Positions 9,528 through 17,186 of a DNA stretch of 64,000 nucleotides are shown here, piece after piece; the first letter of the stretch is position 1, and each line of letters begins with the position of its first letter. The stretch is from assembly GCA_017536475.1 (NCBI GenBank), contig JAFXHH010000007.1, positions 153,929 to 217,928 on the forward strand. The letters are read 5' to 3'. Both the position numbers and the translations under genes were made by a program. Below the pieces are notes generated by a model that saw only the letters and a program-made list of their open reading frames with translations, did no database searches and was not told where the DNA came from. The DNA comes from Clostridia bacterium (GTDB lineage: Bacteria; Bacillota; Clostridia; Oscillospirales; CAG-272).

Positions 9528-10621
9528 CAGTACGCCACCTCCTCACCGTCCGTGATCGCGGCTATGGCGTCGTCTACGTATTTTTTAGTAGCAGCGTGCC
9601 CATCTGCCGTTGGTGTGCCCACATATAAAGCGCCTTTATCGCTGTATTGTGGTATTGTGTACTGCCCGGCGTGATTATGATAGCAAATAGGAAGTAATTG
9701 CTGTGTACCATTTGGCTTAATTCCATATACTTTATAAGCACACACGTTATAAAAGCTATTATTATCTATAGCTACAAAGCCATTATCTACATAGGTCTTC
9801 TTCACGTACTCCGACATATCCACGCTGACGGTGGCATTTCCTATCTTCTCCCAGGCGCCGTTTGCGTAGATATACTCGTCAAACAGATTGGGCTCAGCGC
9901 CGTCAACCGCAGGCACAAGATATATAGCGTTCTCGACTATATCCTCCTGTGGCAGCTCGGTCACGGGTATGAAGCTGATCACACCCGCATCGCCCTTCTC
10001 GCCTTTTTCGCCTTTGTCACCCTTGAACTCGCCCGCATCAGCCCGAGCCATTACGTCGTTGGCGATCTCCAGCGCGGTCTGAGCGTCGCTTCGCGCGGTA
10101 CTCGCCGTGGCGCTCACCGCGCTTATTTTTTCGTCCACGTCCGCAGCGATCCTGTCCTCGAGCACGAGAATATCGGTCTCGTGCTTGGCTTCAAGAGACG
10201 CGATGCTTGAGTAGACTCCCGTCAGATCCGACTCGTCAAAGTCCTCGGAAAAATCGTCGTCGGAGTAGAGTGCGTCGAGCACGTCGAGGTAAAAATCCGA
10301 GCTTGTCAGCTTGGTCTCGTCCGCGCCGTAGAGCGAGACCGAGCAGCGCACGCTTCCCTCGAGGGCAAGCGTCCAGAGCCCGAGCGTGTAAGTCACCCCT
10401 CCCTGCTCGTTGACCGAAGCGGCAAACGACGCGTTTGCTCCGTCGGGGCGGAGAAAATTTATTGTGGCAACAGTGCCCGAGGACACGAAATAGGGTGCGC
10501 CGCCGTCGGTAAGGGTGATGTTGAGGGTGCGGCTGCCCTTGTCATTCTGCCGTGCAAAGACGATTCGCGTGTTGCCCCTGCGCGAAAGGTCGACGGTAAT
10601 ATTTTTAGTAATTTCTGTCAT
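9527..10621 (-). CDS. BppU-family phage baseplate upper protein
   Basis: 364 residues. Residues 1-125 match the BppU N-terminal domain (ITVDLSRRGNTRIVFARQND, then INFLRPDG and SVRCSVSLYG), which ties the receptor-binding protein to the baseplate in lactococcal-type siphophages. A short coiled region (about 150-200) is followed by a collagen-like GDKGEKGEKGDAG stretch and a C-terminal part with two YVKKTYVD/TKKYVDDAI segments typical of Clostridia tail fibres. The ATG at 10621 has AGGAAAAG upstream; an upstream extension to 10702 lacks a ribosome site. No capsid, terminase or portal genes accompany it, so this is a tail-module remnant or a module split by the repeat at 11067-11780. Confidence 0.85.
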   Translation of the reverse strand: MTEITKNITVDLSRRGNTRIVFARQNDKGSRTLNITLTDGGAPYFVSSGTVATINFLRPDGANASFAASVNEQGGVTYTLGLWTLALEGSVRCSVSLYGADETKLTSSDFYLDVLDALYSDDDFSEDFDESDLTGVYSSIASLEAKHETDILVLEDRIAADVDEKISAVSATASTARSDAQTALEIANDVMARADAGEFKGDKGEKGEKGDAGVISFIPVTELPQEDIVENAIYLVPAVDGAEPNLFDEYIYANGAWEKIGNATVSVDMSEYVKKTYVDNGFVAIDNNSFYNVCAYKVYGIKPNGTQQLLPICYHNHAGQYTIPQYSDKGALYVGTPTADGHAATKKYVDDAIAAITDGEEVAY

Positions 10622-10799
10622 GATCTTCTTTTCCTGATTGAATTTTTTGCGGTTTGGCGCTTTCTCGGCGGTTTTGGAGGGATCGACCGCGAGAGAGCGC
10701 ACCGTTGCTGTCTTACGCGCCGCCTCGAAGCGACTGCCAAAGTGGCTGCCCGAGGCAAAGTCTCCGTTTTGCGCTCGGGTGAGGCGGATTTGCGAGTTT

Positions 10800-10920
10800 G
10801 AGTTAAGGTTGCTTAACTGACAATGCTATTATACCGCAAAAAAGCGATCTTGAAGAGCCCCTATTTGCAAAAATCTGCGATTTGCACAAAATTAGGGAGA
10901 GGGTTTTGGTGGGTTTGACG
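10800..10920 (-). other. Upstream region of phage module
   Basis: A minus-strand TATAAT lies at 10834-10829 with only a weak -35 (TCTTCA). It may drive the tail genes. Nothing else is recognisable in 10622-10920. Confidence 0.3.
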
Positions 10921-10923
10921 ACT

Positions 10924-11048
10924 GTAGGGGCGGATTCCATATCTGCCCGATATTGTTGCCCAACACACCGTAGGGGCGGATTCCATATCCGCCCGATATT
11001 GTTGCCCAACACACCGTAGGGGCGGATTCCATATCCGCCCGATGTGTA
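10924..11048. repeat. Three tandem 46-bp units carrying the GTAGGGGCGGAT palindrome
   Basis: Copies start at 10924, 10970 and 11016 (exact period 46). Each holds GTAGGGGCGGAT-TCCATAT-CCGCCC, which folds back on itself, plus a constant GATATTGTTGCCCAACACACC tail that decays in the third copy. There is no unique spacer between repeats. Confidence 0.85.
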
Positions 11049-11066
11049 GCCAATGCGACGAGGTAT

Positions 11067-11780
11067 GTACTTTTCTTGCCAACAGCGGCAAGAAAAGTAC
11101 GAAAAGAAACGCCGCTTAAGGCGGGGAGGTTTCGCCGTTCAAAAAGCAGCAAGCCGCATTTTGAACTTGCTTCAACATCTCCCCCCTTAAGTATCCCCCC
11201 TATCCGCCTTCGGCACACTGTGTTCCCAAATTTATAGCCGTGTGCTTGAACTTCCTGATGGGGCTCTTTCGTCCGTCTTGGATGAAAGCAATGCTTATTG
11301 CTCGCACACGCTTGTGCTTCGCAAGGTTACGCCACAGGCGAGTAGTGGAGCGAACCGCCTACATTTTATTTACGCCGTAGGCGAGTTACCGCACAATCGG
11401 TGCAGTAAGCTATTTCACTACGCTTTGTGTTAGTAGTCCGCTTGCATTTTATTACGCCATCGTTTTTACCGTTAATCACGCGGAGCACCAAAGACCTCAC
11501 TTGCCCTCGCCACCTTGCGAGCACAAGCGTGTGCGAGCAACACAGCATTATGTTGGTTTCAGTGGGACAAAAGAGCCCCATCAGGAAGTTCGACCTCACG
11601 TCTACAAATTCGGAAACACAGGGTGCCGAAGGCCACAGGGGGTTTCTTAAGGGGGAATGGCGCAATGATTCGGACTTTAAGTTTCCAAACCGAAGCGCTC
11701 TGTTACCGAATCATAAGCCCTCTCCCCCTTAAGCGGCGTTCCTTTGGTTACTTTCCTGTCGCTGATGACAGGAAAGTAAC
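11067..11780. mobile_element. 714-bp fold-back repeat element, copy A
   Basis: Bounded by two hairpins of unlike sequence (arms GTACTTTTCTTGCC/GGCAAGAAAAGTAC at 11067-11100; arms GTTACTTTCCTGTC/GACAGGAAAGTAAC at 11747-11780). Just inside each lies AAG[AG]AACGCCGCTTAA in inverted orientation, then nested hairpins, then GAACTTCCTGATGGGGCTC in inverted orientation, then the 20-bp inverted repeat TTGCTCGCACACGCTTGTGC (11298-11317 and 11521-11540) around a 203-bp core. No convincing coding sequence. A second copy lies at 50225-50956 with its core reversed. MITE-like by structure; no transposase is present. Confidence 0.75.
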
Positions 11781-11798
11781 ATAAAACCACATCATTAT

Positions 11799-12611
11799 TC
11801 AACCACTCCCCTCTTTCTCAGCTTTCTCGGAGAAAGCGTCTCCCCCCAAAGACCGCGCCACCGCCGCCTCGAAAAACTCATCCCAATGGTCGTCCTCCGC
11901 AGTCCTTGACCTAGGCTGCTCACGCTCCGCAGCCGTACTCGTCAACCCGCGCGGCGCGGAATACTGCGGCAGATCCTTATCCCTCTCCCACCAATCGAGC
12001 AGAGCCCGATAGTGATCGGCAAATCTGTATCCCTTATCGTGCAGCTTCTCGGAAAACTGATCGATGTACGCGTCAGCGTTGAAGATCAAATGCCCGATCT
12101 CATCGTATTCGACGTCGCTCAAAAACACGTTTCCGTGCTTGCCGCGAGCGCGTTTGATATGATAAGGCGCGTATTTTTCGACCAGATCGGCAGGCATATC
12201 GGCGACCGCCTCGCTGACCTGCAGCGCGTCGGGTTCATCGGCTCTGCCGATGGGCTCGCTACTCTTTACTGTGCTATTCTTTTCTTTGCTATTCTTTTCT
12301 TTAGGTGGTAGCAAAGGTGTAGCAGACCTTACACCATTGCTCACAGCAGTATTCGAGTCATTCGCTCTTAAATTCAGCTTTGTCTGATACGCAATCTTCC
12401 CTGCCGCGCTCATCTTTTTCCTACGCTCTATACACGGAAAAACAACGTCCGCCAAAATCTCCGCTTTCCCTTTAAATTCAGGCGGTTTCTCGCCCAAGAC
12501 CTGATACTTGTAGATCGCTTTCACAAGCCTTCCGCAATCTCTGTCCGAGATGTTTTCCATCGCCTCAAACCACTCGTTAAATATCAGAACTCCCTTGTCT
12601 ATCCGACTCAA
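11799..12611 (-). CDS. DUF6291 phage/mobile-element protein
   Basis: 270 residues. The N-terminal 75 (GVLIFNEWFEAMENISDRD, then AIYKYQVLGE and FKGKAEILADVVFPCIERR) fits DUF6291, a domain of unknown function widespread in Firmicutes phages and integrative elements, often near replication genes. A low-complexity linker (KEKNSKEKNS) leads to a C-terminal region with DEIGHLIF...YIDQFSEKL and DWWERDK, as seen at the end of phage replisome-organiser proteins; a role in element replication is inferred. Start is TTG at 12611 after AGGAGGTG. It lies upstream of the tail genes across the fold-back repeat, so it may belong to the same decayed prophage. Confidence 0.75.
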   Translation of the reverse strand: MSRIDKGVLIFNEWFEAMENISDRDCGRLVKAIYKYQVLGEKPPEFKGKAEILADVVFPCIERRKKMSAAGKIAYQTKLNLRANDSNTAVSNGVRSATPLLPPKEKNSKEKNSTVKSSEPIGRADEPDALQVSEAVADMPADLVEKYAPYHIKRARGKHGNVFLSDVEYDEIGHLIFNADAYIDQFSEKLHDKGYRFADHYRALLDWWERDKDLPQYSAPRGLTSTAAEREQPRSRTAEDDHWDEFFEAAVARSLGGDAFSEKAEKEGSG

Positions 12612-12698
12612 AATTTCACCTCCTTTTGAAAAAATTTTGAAACGAAAACGATTCGGTTTCGTTCAATTTTTGAATCAAAACCGTCGCCTTTTGATCAG

Positions 12699-12727
12699 AT
12701 TTTAGCACACTTGTTCTATTTTGTCAA
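12699..12727 (-). promoter_or_regulatory. Promoter of DUF6291 gene
   Basis: Minus strand TTGACA (12727-12722), 17-bp spacer, TAAAAT (12704-12699). About 85 nt upstream of the TTG start. Confidence 0.7.
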
Positions 12728-12741
12728 CCCCCAGAAAAAAC

Positions 12742-12797
12742 GTAGGGGCGGATTCCATATCCGCCCTTTTTTTCGGGAGCATATAGAATGCTCCCCT
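12742..12797. repeat. Two GTAGGGG palindromes, one of each stem type, facing each other
   Basis: GTAGGGGCGGAT...ATCCGCCC is followed after TTTTTTTC by GGGAGCAT...ATGCTCCCCTAC in reverse orientation. The two stem types of the family lie side by side. Confidence 0.75.
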
Positions 12798-12839
12798 ACG
12801 CTAACACGTGCAAAAATCCCAAAATTCCTCCCCGCCCCC

Positions 12840-12868
12840 TTGCAATCCCCCAAAATATATGATACAAT
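12840..12868 (+). promoter_or_regulatory. Promoter of ygjV-like gene
   Basis: TTGCAA (12840-12845), 17-bp spacer, TACAAT (12863-12868) upstream of the gene at 12904, whose ribosome site is TAGGAGA. Confidence 0.65.
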
Positions 12869-12903
12869 ATCTCCAAACACCCCCATAGGAGAAAAAAACC
12901 GAA

Positions 12904-13425
12904 ATGAAACCCGAAGCACTCGGACAGATCGTCAGCATAATCGGAATGGGACTGACCGTCCTTTCCTTCCAGCTCAAAACGAGAAAGCAAATACTCCTTT
13001 TTCAATCGCTCGGCTCGTCGCTCTGGCTGCTGAGCTACCTCTTGCTCGGCACGTGGGCAGGAGTCTATATCAACGGCTTTTTCATTGTCCGAAACGTCAT
13101 TTTTTACTTCCGCAAGGACAAAAAATGGGCGCAAAGCATACTCTGGCTGCCGATAATGGTGGTCGCGTCGATCGGCGCGGGCGCGCTCGGCTATCAGACA
13201 CCGTGGGACCTGCTCCCGATCGTCGGCGCAGTCATCGGCACGTTCTCGATGTATATGTCCAACGAAAATATGCTCCGACTGCTCAAGCTCGGCGAGTCGC
13301 CCTGCTGGCTGGTCTATAATTGCTCGATCCCCTCGATCGGCGGCATCATCTGCGAGCTCTGCTCCCTGACCTCGCTGGTCGTAGGACTTATAAGATACAG
13401 AAAAATGGGGTTTGGCAAATCATAA
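12904..13425 (+). CDS. YgjV-family inner membrane protein
   Basis: 173 residues with about five hydrophobic segments and the family's typical start (GQIVSIIGMGLTVLSFQLKT) and GSSLWLLSYLLLGTW and AGVYINGFFIVRNVIFYFR stretches. YgjV-like proteins are small integral membrane proteins of unknown function. It is a single-gene unit with its own promoter, convergent with the lipid kinase gene, and followed directly by an array of mini-hairpins. Family call is firm; function is not known. Confidence 0.85.
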   Translation: MKPEALGQIVSIIGMGLTVLSFQLKTRKQILLFQSLGSSLWLLSYLLLGTWAGVYINGFFIVRNVIFYFRKDKKWAQSILWLPIMVVASIGAGALGYQTPWDLLPIVGAVIGTFSMYMSNENMLRLLKLGESPCWLVYNCSIPSIGGIICELCSLTSLVVGLIRYRKMGFGKS

Positions 13426-13429
13426 TGAC

Positions 13430-13622
13430 GGCTTGCCGTCAATTCATTATTAAAATGAATTGCCCTGACGGGCATAAATTGCACCTGCGGTGCATGAATT
13501 GCTCTAATGAGCATGAATTGCCTGCGGCATGGTTGAATAGGGCAATTCAAATCATGGAGCACGAGGTGCGAGAAATCATGAAGCCGAAGGCTTCAATTCA
13601 TGACGCAAAGCGTCAATTCATA
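13430..13622. repeat. Array of eight mini-hairpins with ATGAATT linkers
   Basis: Stem pairs read in order: GACGGC/GCCGTC, GCCC/GGGC, GCACC/GGTGC, GCTC/GAGC, GCC/GGC, GCAC/GTGC, GAAGCC/GGCTTC, GACGC/GCGTC, with 2-4 nt loops. Linkers are ATGAATT in the first half and AATTCAT in the second, so the whole array also folds back. Every stem differs but pairs perfectly. It fills the space between two convergent genes. Confidence 0.8.
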
Positions 13623-13723
13623 TAATAAATACCCCTCCTACAACCAAAAAACACTCCCACGAGCCGAAATCTCGGCTCGTGGGAGCTTCTTTATATTAAA
13701 ATTCTCTGCAAGCAGGGCTTCTG

Positions 13724-14593
13724 TCAAACCTTCGCCTCGACCTTCGCCGAGACCGAATAAGAGGTCACTCCCGTGATCGTCTCGCCGTCGATCTGAAGCG
13801 CGCAGGGAGCGTCGAACTCGACCTTGATCTCGTGACCCGTATGTATCGCGATCATTTTTTCCTTCTTTACGTGCTCGCCCTTGAATATCGACGGGAACGC
13901 CATCAGGGTACGCAGAGCGCCCGAGCCGTACCAGACCACGAGCGAATTTTTGCGATCCTCGCAGAAGCGATCCTGCGCGGGAGCGCACATCATACCGCCG
14001 CCGTAGAATCTGCCGTGCATGGTCGGTGCAAGCCAGACCTTCTTGTAGCTGTACTCGACTCCGTCGACCGTCACCTTGGCGTTCTTGGGCTTGAATTTTC
14101 CGAGCAGACCGCCGATCGCGACGCTCGTGTAGTTGACCGCCTCGCCGGGCTTTTCATTTTTGAGTCGGTCGCCCTCCTCGCAGCAGTAGCCGTCGATACC
14201 GTAGCCAACGCCGTTGATAAAGCGGTAGCTTTCTCCGTTGACCGTCACCACGGGAAGATCGCAGAGGTGTTTTTTGATCGAAAAGGGCTCGTCGTCGACC
14301 GTCTTGTCCGCGTCGCGCAGAAAATCGTTGCCCGAGCCGACCGCCGAGTAAAGCACGTCGCACTTAAGAGCGTCGCAGTCGACCGAATTGACGAAACGGC
14401 AGAGCGTACCGTCGCCGCCGCAGATCATCACGACGTCGTCCTCGCAAAGCTCGCAAAGCAGAGCCGCCAAGTCCTCGATCTTGGTCATATCAAGCACGTC
14501 GACCTCGCCCGAGCGCGTTGCCTTAAGCTCGTTCGCCTTCGCCTCGCCGCCACCGTTGCCCGAAAGAGGATTGTAAAAAATCAAAGTTTTCAT
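13724..14593 (-). CDS. Diacylglycerol/lipid kinase family protein
   Basis: 289 residues with the DAGK catalytic signature: YNPLSGNGG at 8-16, the nucleotide-binding CGGDGTLCRFVN (GGDGT 59-63) and GSGNDFLRD (86-94), then a C-terminal beta domain with a GYGIDGYCC segment and WLAPTMHGRFYGGGM. Such enzymes phosphorylate diacylglycerol or related lipids and feed phospholipid recycling or polyprenol pathways at the inner membrane face; the exact substrate cannot be read from sequence. Length fits the YegS/DgkB-like group. Own promoter at 14636-14664; single-gene unit. Confidence 0.9.
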   Translation of the reverse strand: MKTLIFYNPLSGNGGGEAKANELKATRSGEVDVLDMTKIEDLAALLCELCEDDVVMICGGDGTLCRFVNSVDCDALKCDVLYSAVGSGNDFLRDADKTVDDEPFSIKKHLCDLPVVTVNGESYRFINGVGYGIDGYCCEEGDRLKNEKPGEAVNYTSVAIGGLLGKFKPKNAKVTVDGVEYSYKKVWLAPTMHGRFYGGGMMCAPAQDRFCEDRKNSLVVWYGSGALRTLMAFPSIFKGEHVKKEKMIAIHTGHEIKVEFDAPCALQIDGETITGVTSYSVSAKVEAKV

Positions 14594-14635
14594 AAAAAGT
14601 CCTCACTCAAAGTTGAATTTTTCATTTCTGACCCC

Positions 14636-14664
14636 ATTTTACACCAGCGCGGCCGAAAATTCAA
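14636..14664 (-). promoter_or_regulatory. Promoter of lipid kinase gene
   Basis: Minus strand TTGAAT (14664-14659), 17-bp spacer, TAAAAT (14641-14636). Confidence 0.65.
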
Positions 14665-14734
14665 CCCCTTTTTAAAAATTGAACGCTCCGTGAACAAAAT
14701 ATTTCCAATTTGGCAAAAGACTTAAACTTGGCGC

Positions 14735-14870
14735 AATATACGCCACAGGCGAGTAGTGGAGCAATCCCCCTAAATTTTATTACCGCCACACATCGTAGGG
14801 GCGGATTCCATATCCGCCCGCTACCCTCCTATATTTTTTACCGCCACAGGCGAGTAGTGGAGCAATCCTT
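14735..14870. repeat. Repeat cluster: two GCCACAGGCGAGTAGTGGAGC units and one GTAGGGG palindrome
   Basis: The unit CGCCACAGGCGAGTAGTGG occurs at about 14751 and 14831 and again inside both fold-back elements (11330, 50630). A GTAGGGGCGGAT palindrome lies between them at 14790-14819. No gene is visible in 14665-14954. Confidence 0.7.
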
Positions 14871-14882
14871 CTAAAGCTTGTT

Positions 14883-14952
14883 ACTTACAAACAACGCAAA
14901 GGGACACCCTTGGGTGTCCCTTTGCGCTGTTTTGCGCATCCTTAACAGATGC
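14883..14952 (-). terminator. Terminator module after LRR lipoprotein gene
   Basis: Reading on the minus strand: GGCATCTGTTAAGGATGC, then a strong hairpin with arms GCAAAGGGACACCC / GGGTGTCCCTTTGC. The same 3' module with other stems follows other genes here (18757, 38632, 40860). Confidence 0.7.
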
Positions 14953-14954
14953 CG

Positions 14955-17171
14955 TCAATTCTTTTCAATGACTCCGTTAGAGCACGTAATGGTAATTGTT
15001 TCGATAGAATTGAAACCCTCACTGTAACGAAGATTTTTCCACTCCTCTTTGGTGCCTTCATAATAAATATCAGTTAATGCTGTACAACCAACTATACTGC
15101 TGGTTCCGACTCTTGTAACGTTTTTACCAAATGTAATGCTTTCGATATATTTACAATTTACGAATGCTCTCGTAGAGGAATATTCATCGTGTTTTAGAAT
15201 TTTAACATGTTTTAGTCCTGTAGGAATACAATAGCTGTATTCAAAAACCTGCGTACCAACTGTGTCTTTAATTTGGGTGATCATCTCTCCGCCTTCATAT
15301 TGTGTGCTGCCAAACAAGCTTCCAAACGCTTCATACTGACCTGAACACGTATCGACACCAACAAACGGGATCGTTATGCTTTCAAGCGATGCGCATTTTT
15401 CAAAAGACGAAATGCCCATATACGTAATAGTTTCGGGGAGATCAATTGCTCGCAACGAGCTACAACCGCTAAATGCATAATCACCTAAGCTCTGCAATCC
15501 GTTTGCAACGGTAATCGTTTGCAAAGAGGAGCATCCATAAAACGCTTTATTCGATACTGTTTTTAAGGAAGACGGCAGATGAATATCATTTAGCTTTGTG
15601 CAATTATAAAATGCCGATGTGCCAATTGTTTCAACTTTATTGCCAAATATGACCTCGGCAAGCCCGCTACATCCGTAAAAAGAAGAACCACCAATAGACT
15701 GAACCGAATTTCCAAGCACGACTCGGGTCAACTTATCATATCCCATAAATGCGCCGGACGCAATGTTTTGATTTATTTCTACTGCCGTAACAAGCGTCTG
15801 ATTCAAATAAAGATTTTCAGCAGAATACAAGGGATTGGCATAAGAATTATTAAATTTGCTGCTACACCAGGCTCCCAAGCTGCTGATATAAAGATTTTTA
15901 ATTGCGCAACCCTTAAAAGCATCTTTGGAGTAAGTTGTAACAGAGGCAGGGATCGTCACATTTTCCAACGAGGTGCAGTTTTCAAAACAGTTATTACCAA
16001 TTCGAAAAACCTTGTTTGGAATACTGACTTCTTTCAGCGAGGTGCAGTTCATAAAGGTTCCCGGGTGCATATCCCAATACTCACCCGGAAGAGTGATTCT
16101 TTCCAAGGAAGTGCAATTCATAAACGCTTCACGTCCAATGCCTTCAACAGCATCGGGAATAATTACTTCCACAATATTCGTGCAATTTTGGAAGGCTTGC
16201 ATGCCAATCTCTTTTACAGGCAGACCTGAAGGAGATACGTCCGGAATAACGATGACCGTATCGGTACAACTACCTATCCCGGTAACCATCGCAAAACCAT
16301 CATAATCTGCGAATTTTAACCCAACGGATACTTTTTTCTCTTTGCAAACATCACAATAACCATTGATATAGTTGTGTGACTTCTTGGGAAGTTCGACTTG
16401 TTCTACTAAGATCTTATCGCACACACTGCAATGACTGCCTTCTGTCAAGCCCGTATCCTTGCAGGTCGCAGGAACTGCCGCATCAGTGACGGGTGTGTGA
16501 TCTTCGGTCTTGGGAACAACCGTTTGCGCCACGAGAACCTCATTACACACCGAACAATGACTACCCTCGGTCAAGCCCGTATCCTTGCAGGTCGCAGGAA
16601 CTGCCTCGTCAATAGCAACTGTATGGTTGTCGCTCTTGGGGAGAGTTTGAGTTTCAGTTTCGAAGCATTTGCTACAAGTTCGTATAAGTTTACCTTCTTC
16701 TTTACACGTTGCCTGCTTTATGTTTTCCCAATCTCCAAAGATATGTTCACATGCAGTGGTCTCATCCCCGACAGCAGTGGTTTCATTTTCTACGCCCGTA
16801 GTCTCGTCTAAGTTCTGGCTCTCGTCCGTAGTCTCGCTTGCGCTCTGGCTCTCGCCCGTAGTCTCGTCTGCGCTCTGACTCTCGCCCGTAGTCTCGTCTG
16901 CGCTCTGACTCTCGTCCGTAGTCTCGTCTGCGCTCTGACTCTCGTCCGTAGTCTCATCTGCGCTCTGGCTCTCGTCCGTAGTCTCGCTTGTGCTCTGGCT
17001 CTCGTCCGTAGTCTCGTCTGCGCTCTGGCTCTCGTCCGTAATCTCGCTTGTGCTTTCGGTAGTTTCCGTAGTGTTCGAAGTGTTACCCCCCTCACCCTTG
17101 TCCGTACAAGCACAGACAAGCAAAATTAAAGCCATCAAAAAACCTATTAAAATTATAAGCTTGTTTCTCAT
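14955..17171 (-). CDS. BspA-like leucine-rich-repeat surface lipoprotein
   Basis: 738 residues. Signal peptide with lipobox VCAC (Cys22); a Ser/Thr/Glu linker built of about nine copies of T[DG]ESQSADET (about 45-130); a CxxC region (about 145-290) with three units of type ATCK..G...(T)CS.C; then LRR_5 repeats (e.g. VEVIIPDAVEGIGREAFMNC) to the end. BspA-type LRR proteins are exported binding or adhesion proteins. The gene starts 15 nt after the membrane MerR gene with ribosome site AAGGAG, so it is very likely co-transcribed with it. The CxxC units closely match the MerR protein's outside domain. Ligand unknown. Confidence 0.9.
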   Translation of the reverse strand: MRNKLIILIGFLMALILLVCACTDKGEGGNTSNTTETTESTSEITDESQSADETTDESQSTSETTDESQSADETTDESQSADETTDESQSADETTGESQSADETTGESQSASETTDESQNLDETTGVENETTAVGDETTACEHIFGDWENIKQATCKEEGKLIRTCSKCFETETQTLPKSDNHTVAIDEAVPATCKDTGLTEGSHCSVCNEVLVAQTVVPKTEDHTPVTDAAVPATCKDTGLTEGSHCSVCDKILVEQVELPKKSHNYINGYCDVCKEKKVSVGLKFADYDGFAMVTGIGSCTDTVIVIPDVSPSGLPVKEIGMQAFQNCTNIVEVIIPDAVEGIGREAFMNCTSLERITLPGEYWDMHPGTFMNCTSLKEVSIPNKVFRIGNNCFENCTSLENVTIPASVTTYSKDAFKGCAIKNLYISSLGAWCSSKFNNSYANPLYSAENLYLNQTLVTAVEINQNIASGAFMGYDKLTRVVLGNSVQSIGGSSFYGCSGLAEVIFGNKVETIGTSAFYNCTKLNDIHLPSSLKTVSNKAFYGCSSLQTITVANGLQSLGDYAFSGCSSLRAIDLPETITYMGISSFEKCASLESITIPFVGVDTCSGQYEAFGSLFGSTQYEGGEMITQIKDTVGTQVFEYSYCIPTGLKHVKILKHDEYSSTRAFVNCKYIESITFGKNVTRVGTSSIVGCTALTDIYYEGTKEEWKNLRYSEGFNSIETITITCSNGVIEKN

Positions 17172-17186
17172 TTTATCTCCTTATAG

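Noticed and set aside
10924..11048. Possible CRISPR array (three regular repeats)
   Set aside because: Repeats are contiguous 46-bp units with no unique spacers, and no cas genes are present.
11067..11780. Small open frames in the fold-back element (and in 50225-50956)
   Set aside because: They differ between the two copies, lack ribosome sites and run through palindromes.
13430..13622. Possible CRISPR-like array of short palindromes
   Set aside because: Constant parts are only about 7 bp and the variable parts are themselves palindromes, unlike repeat-spacer structure.
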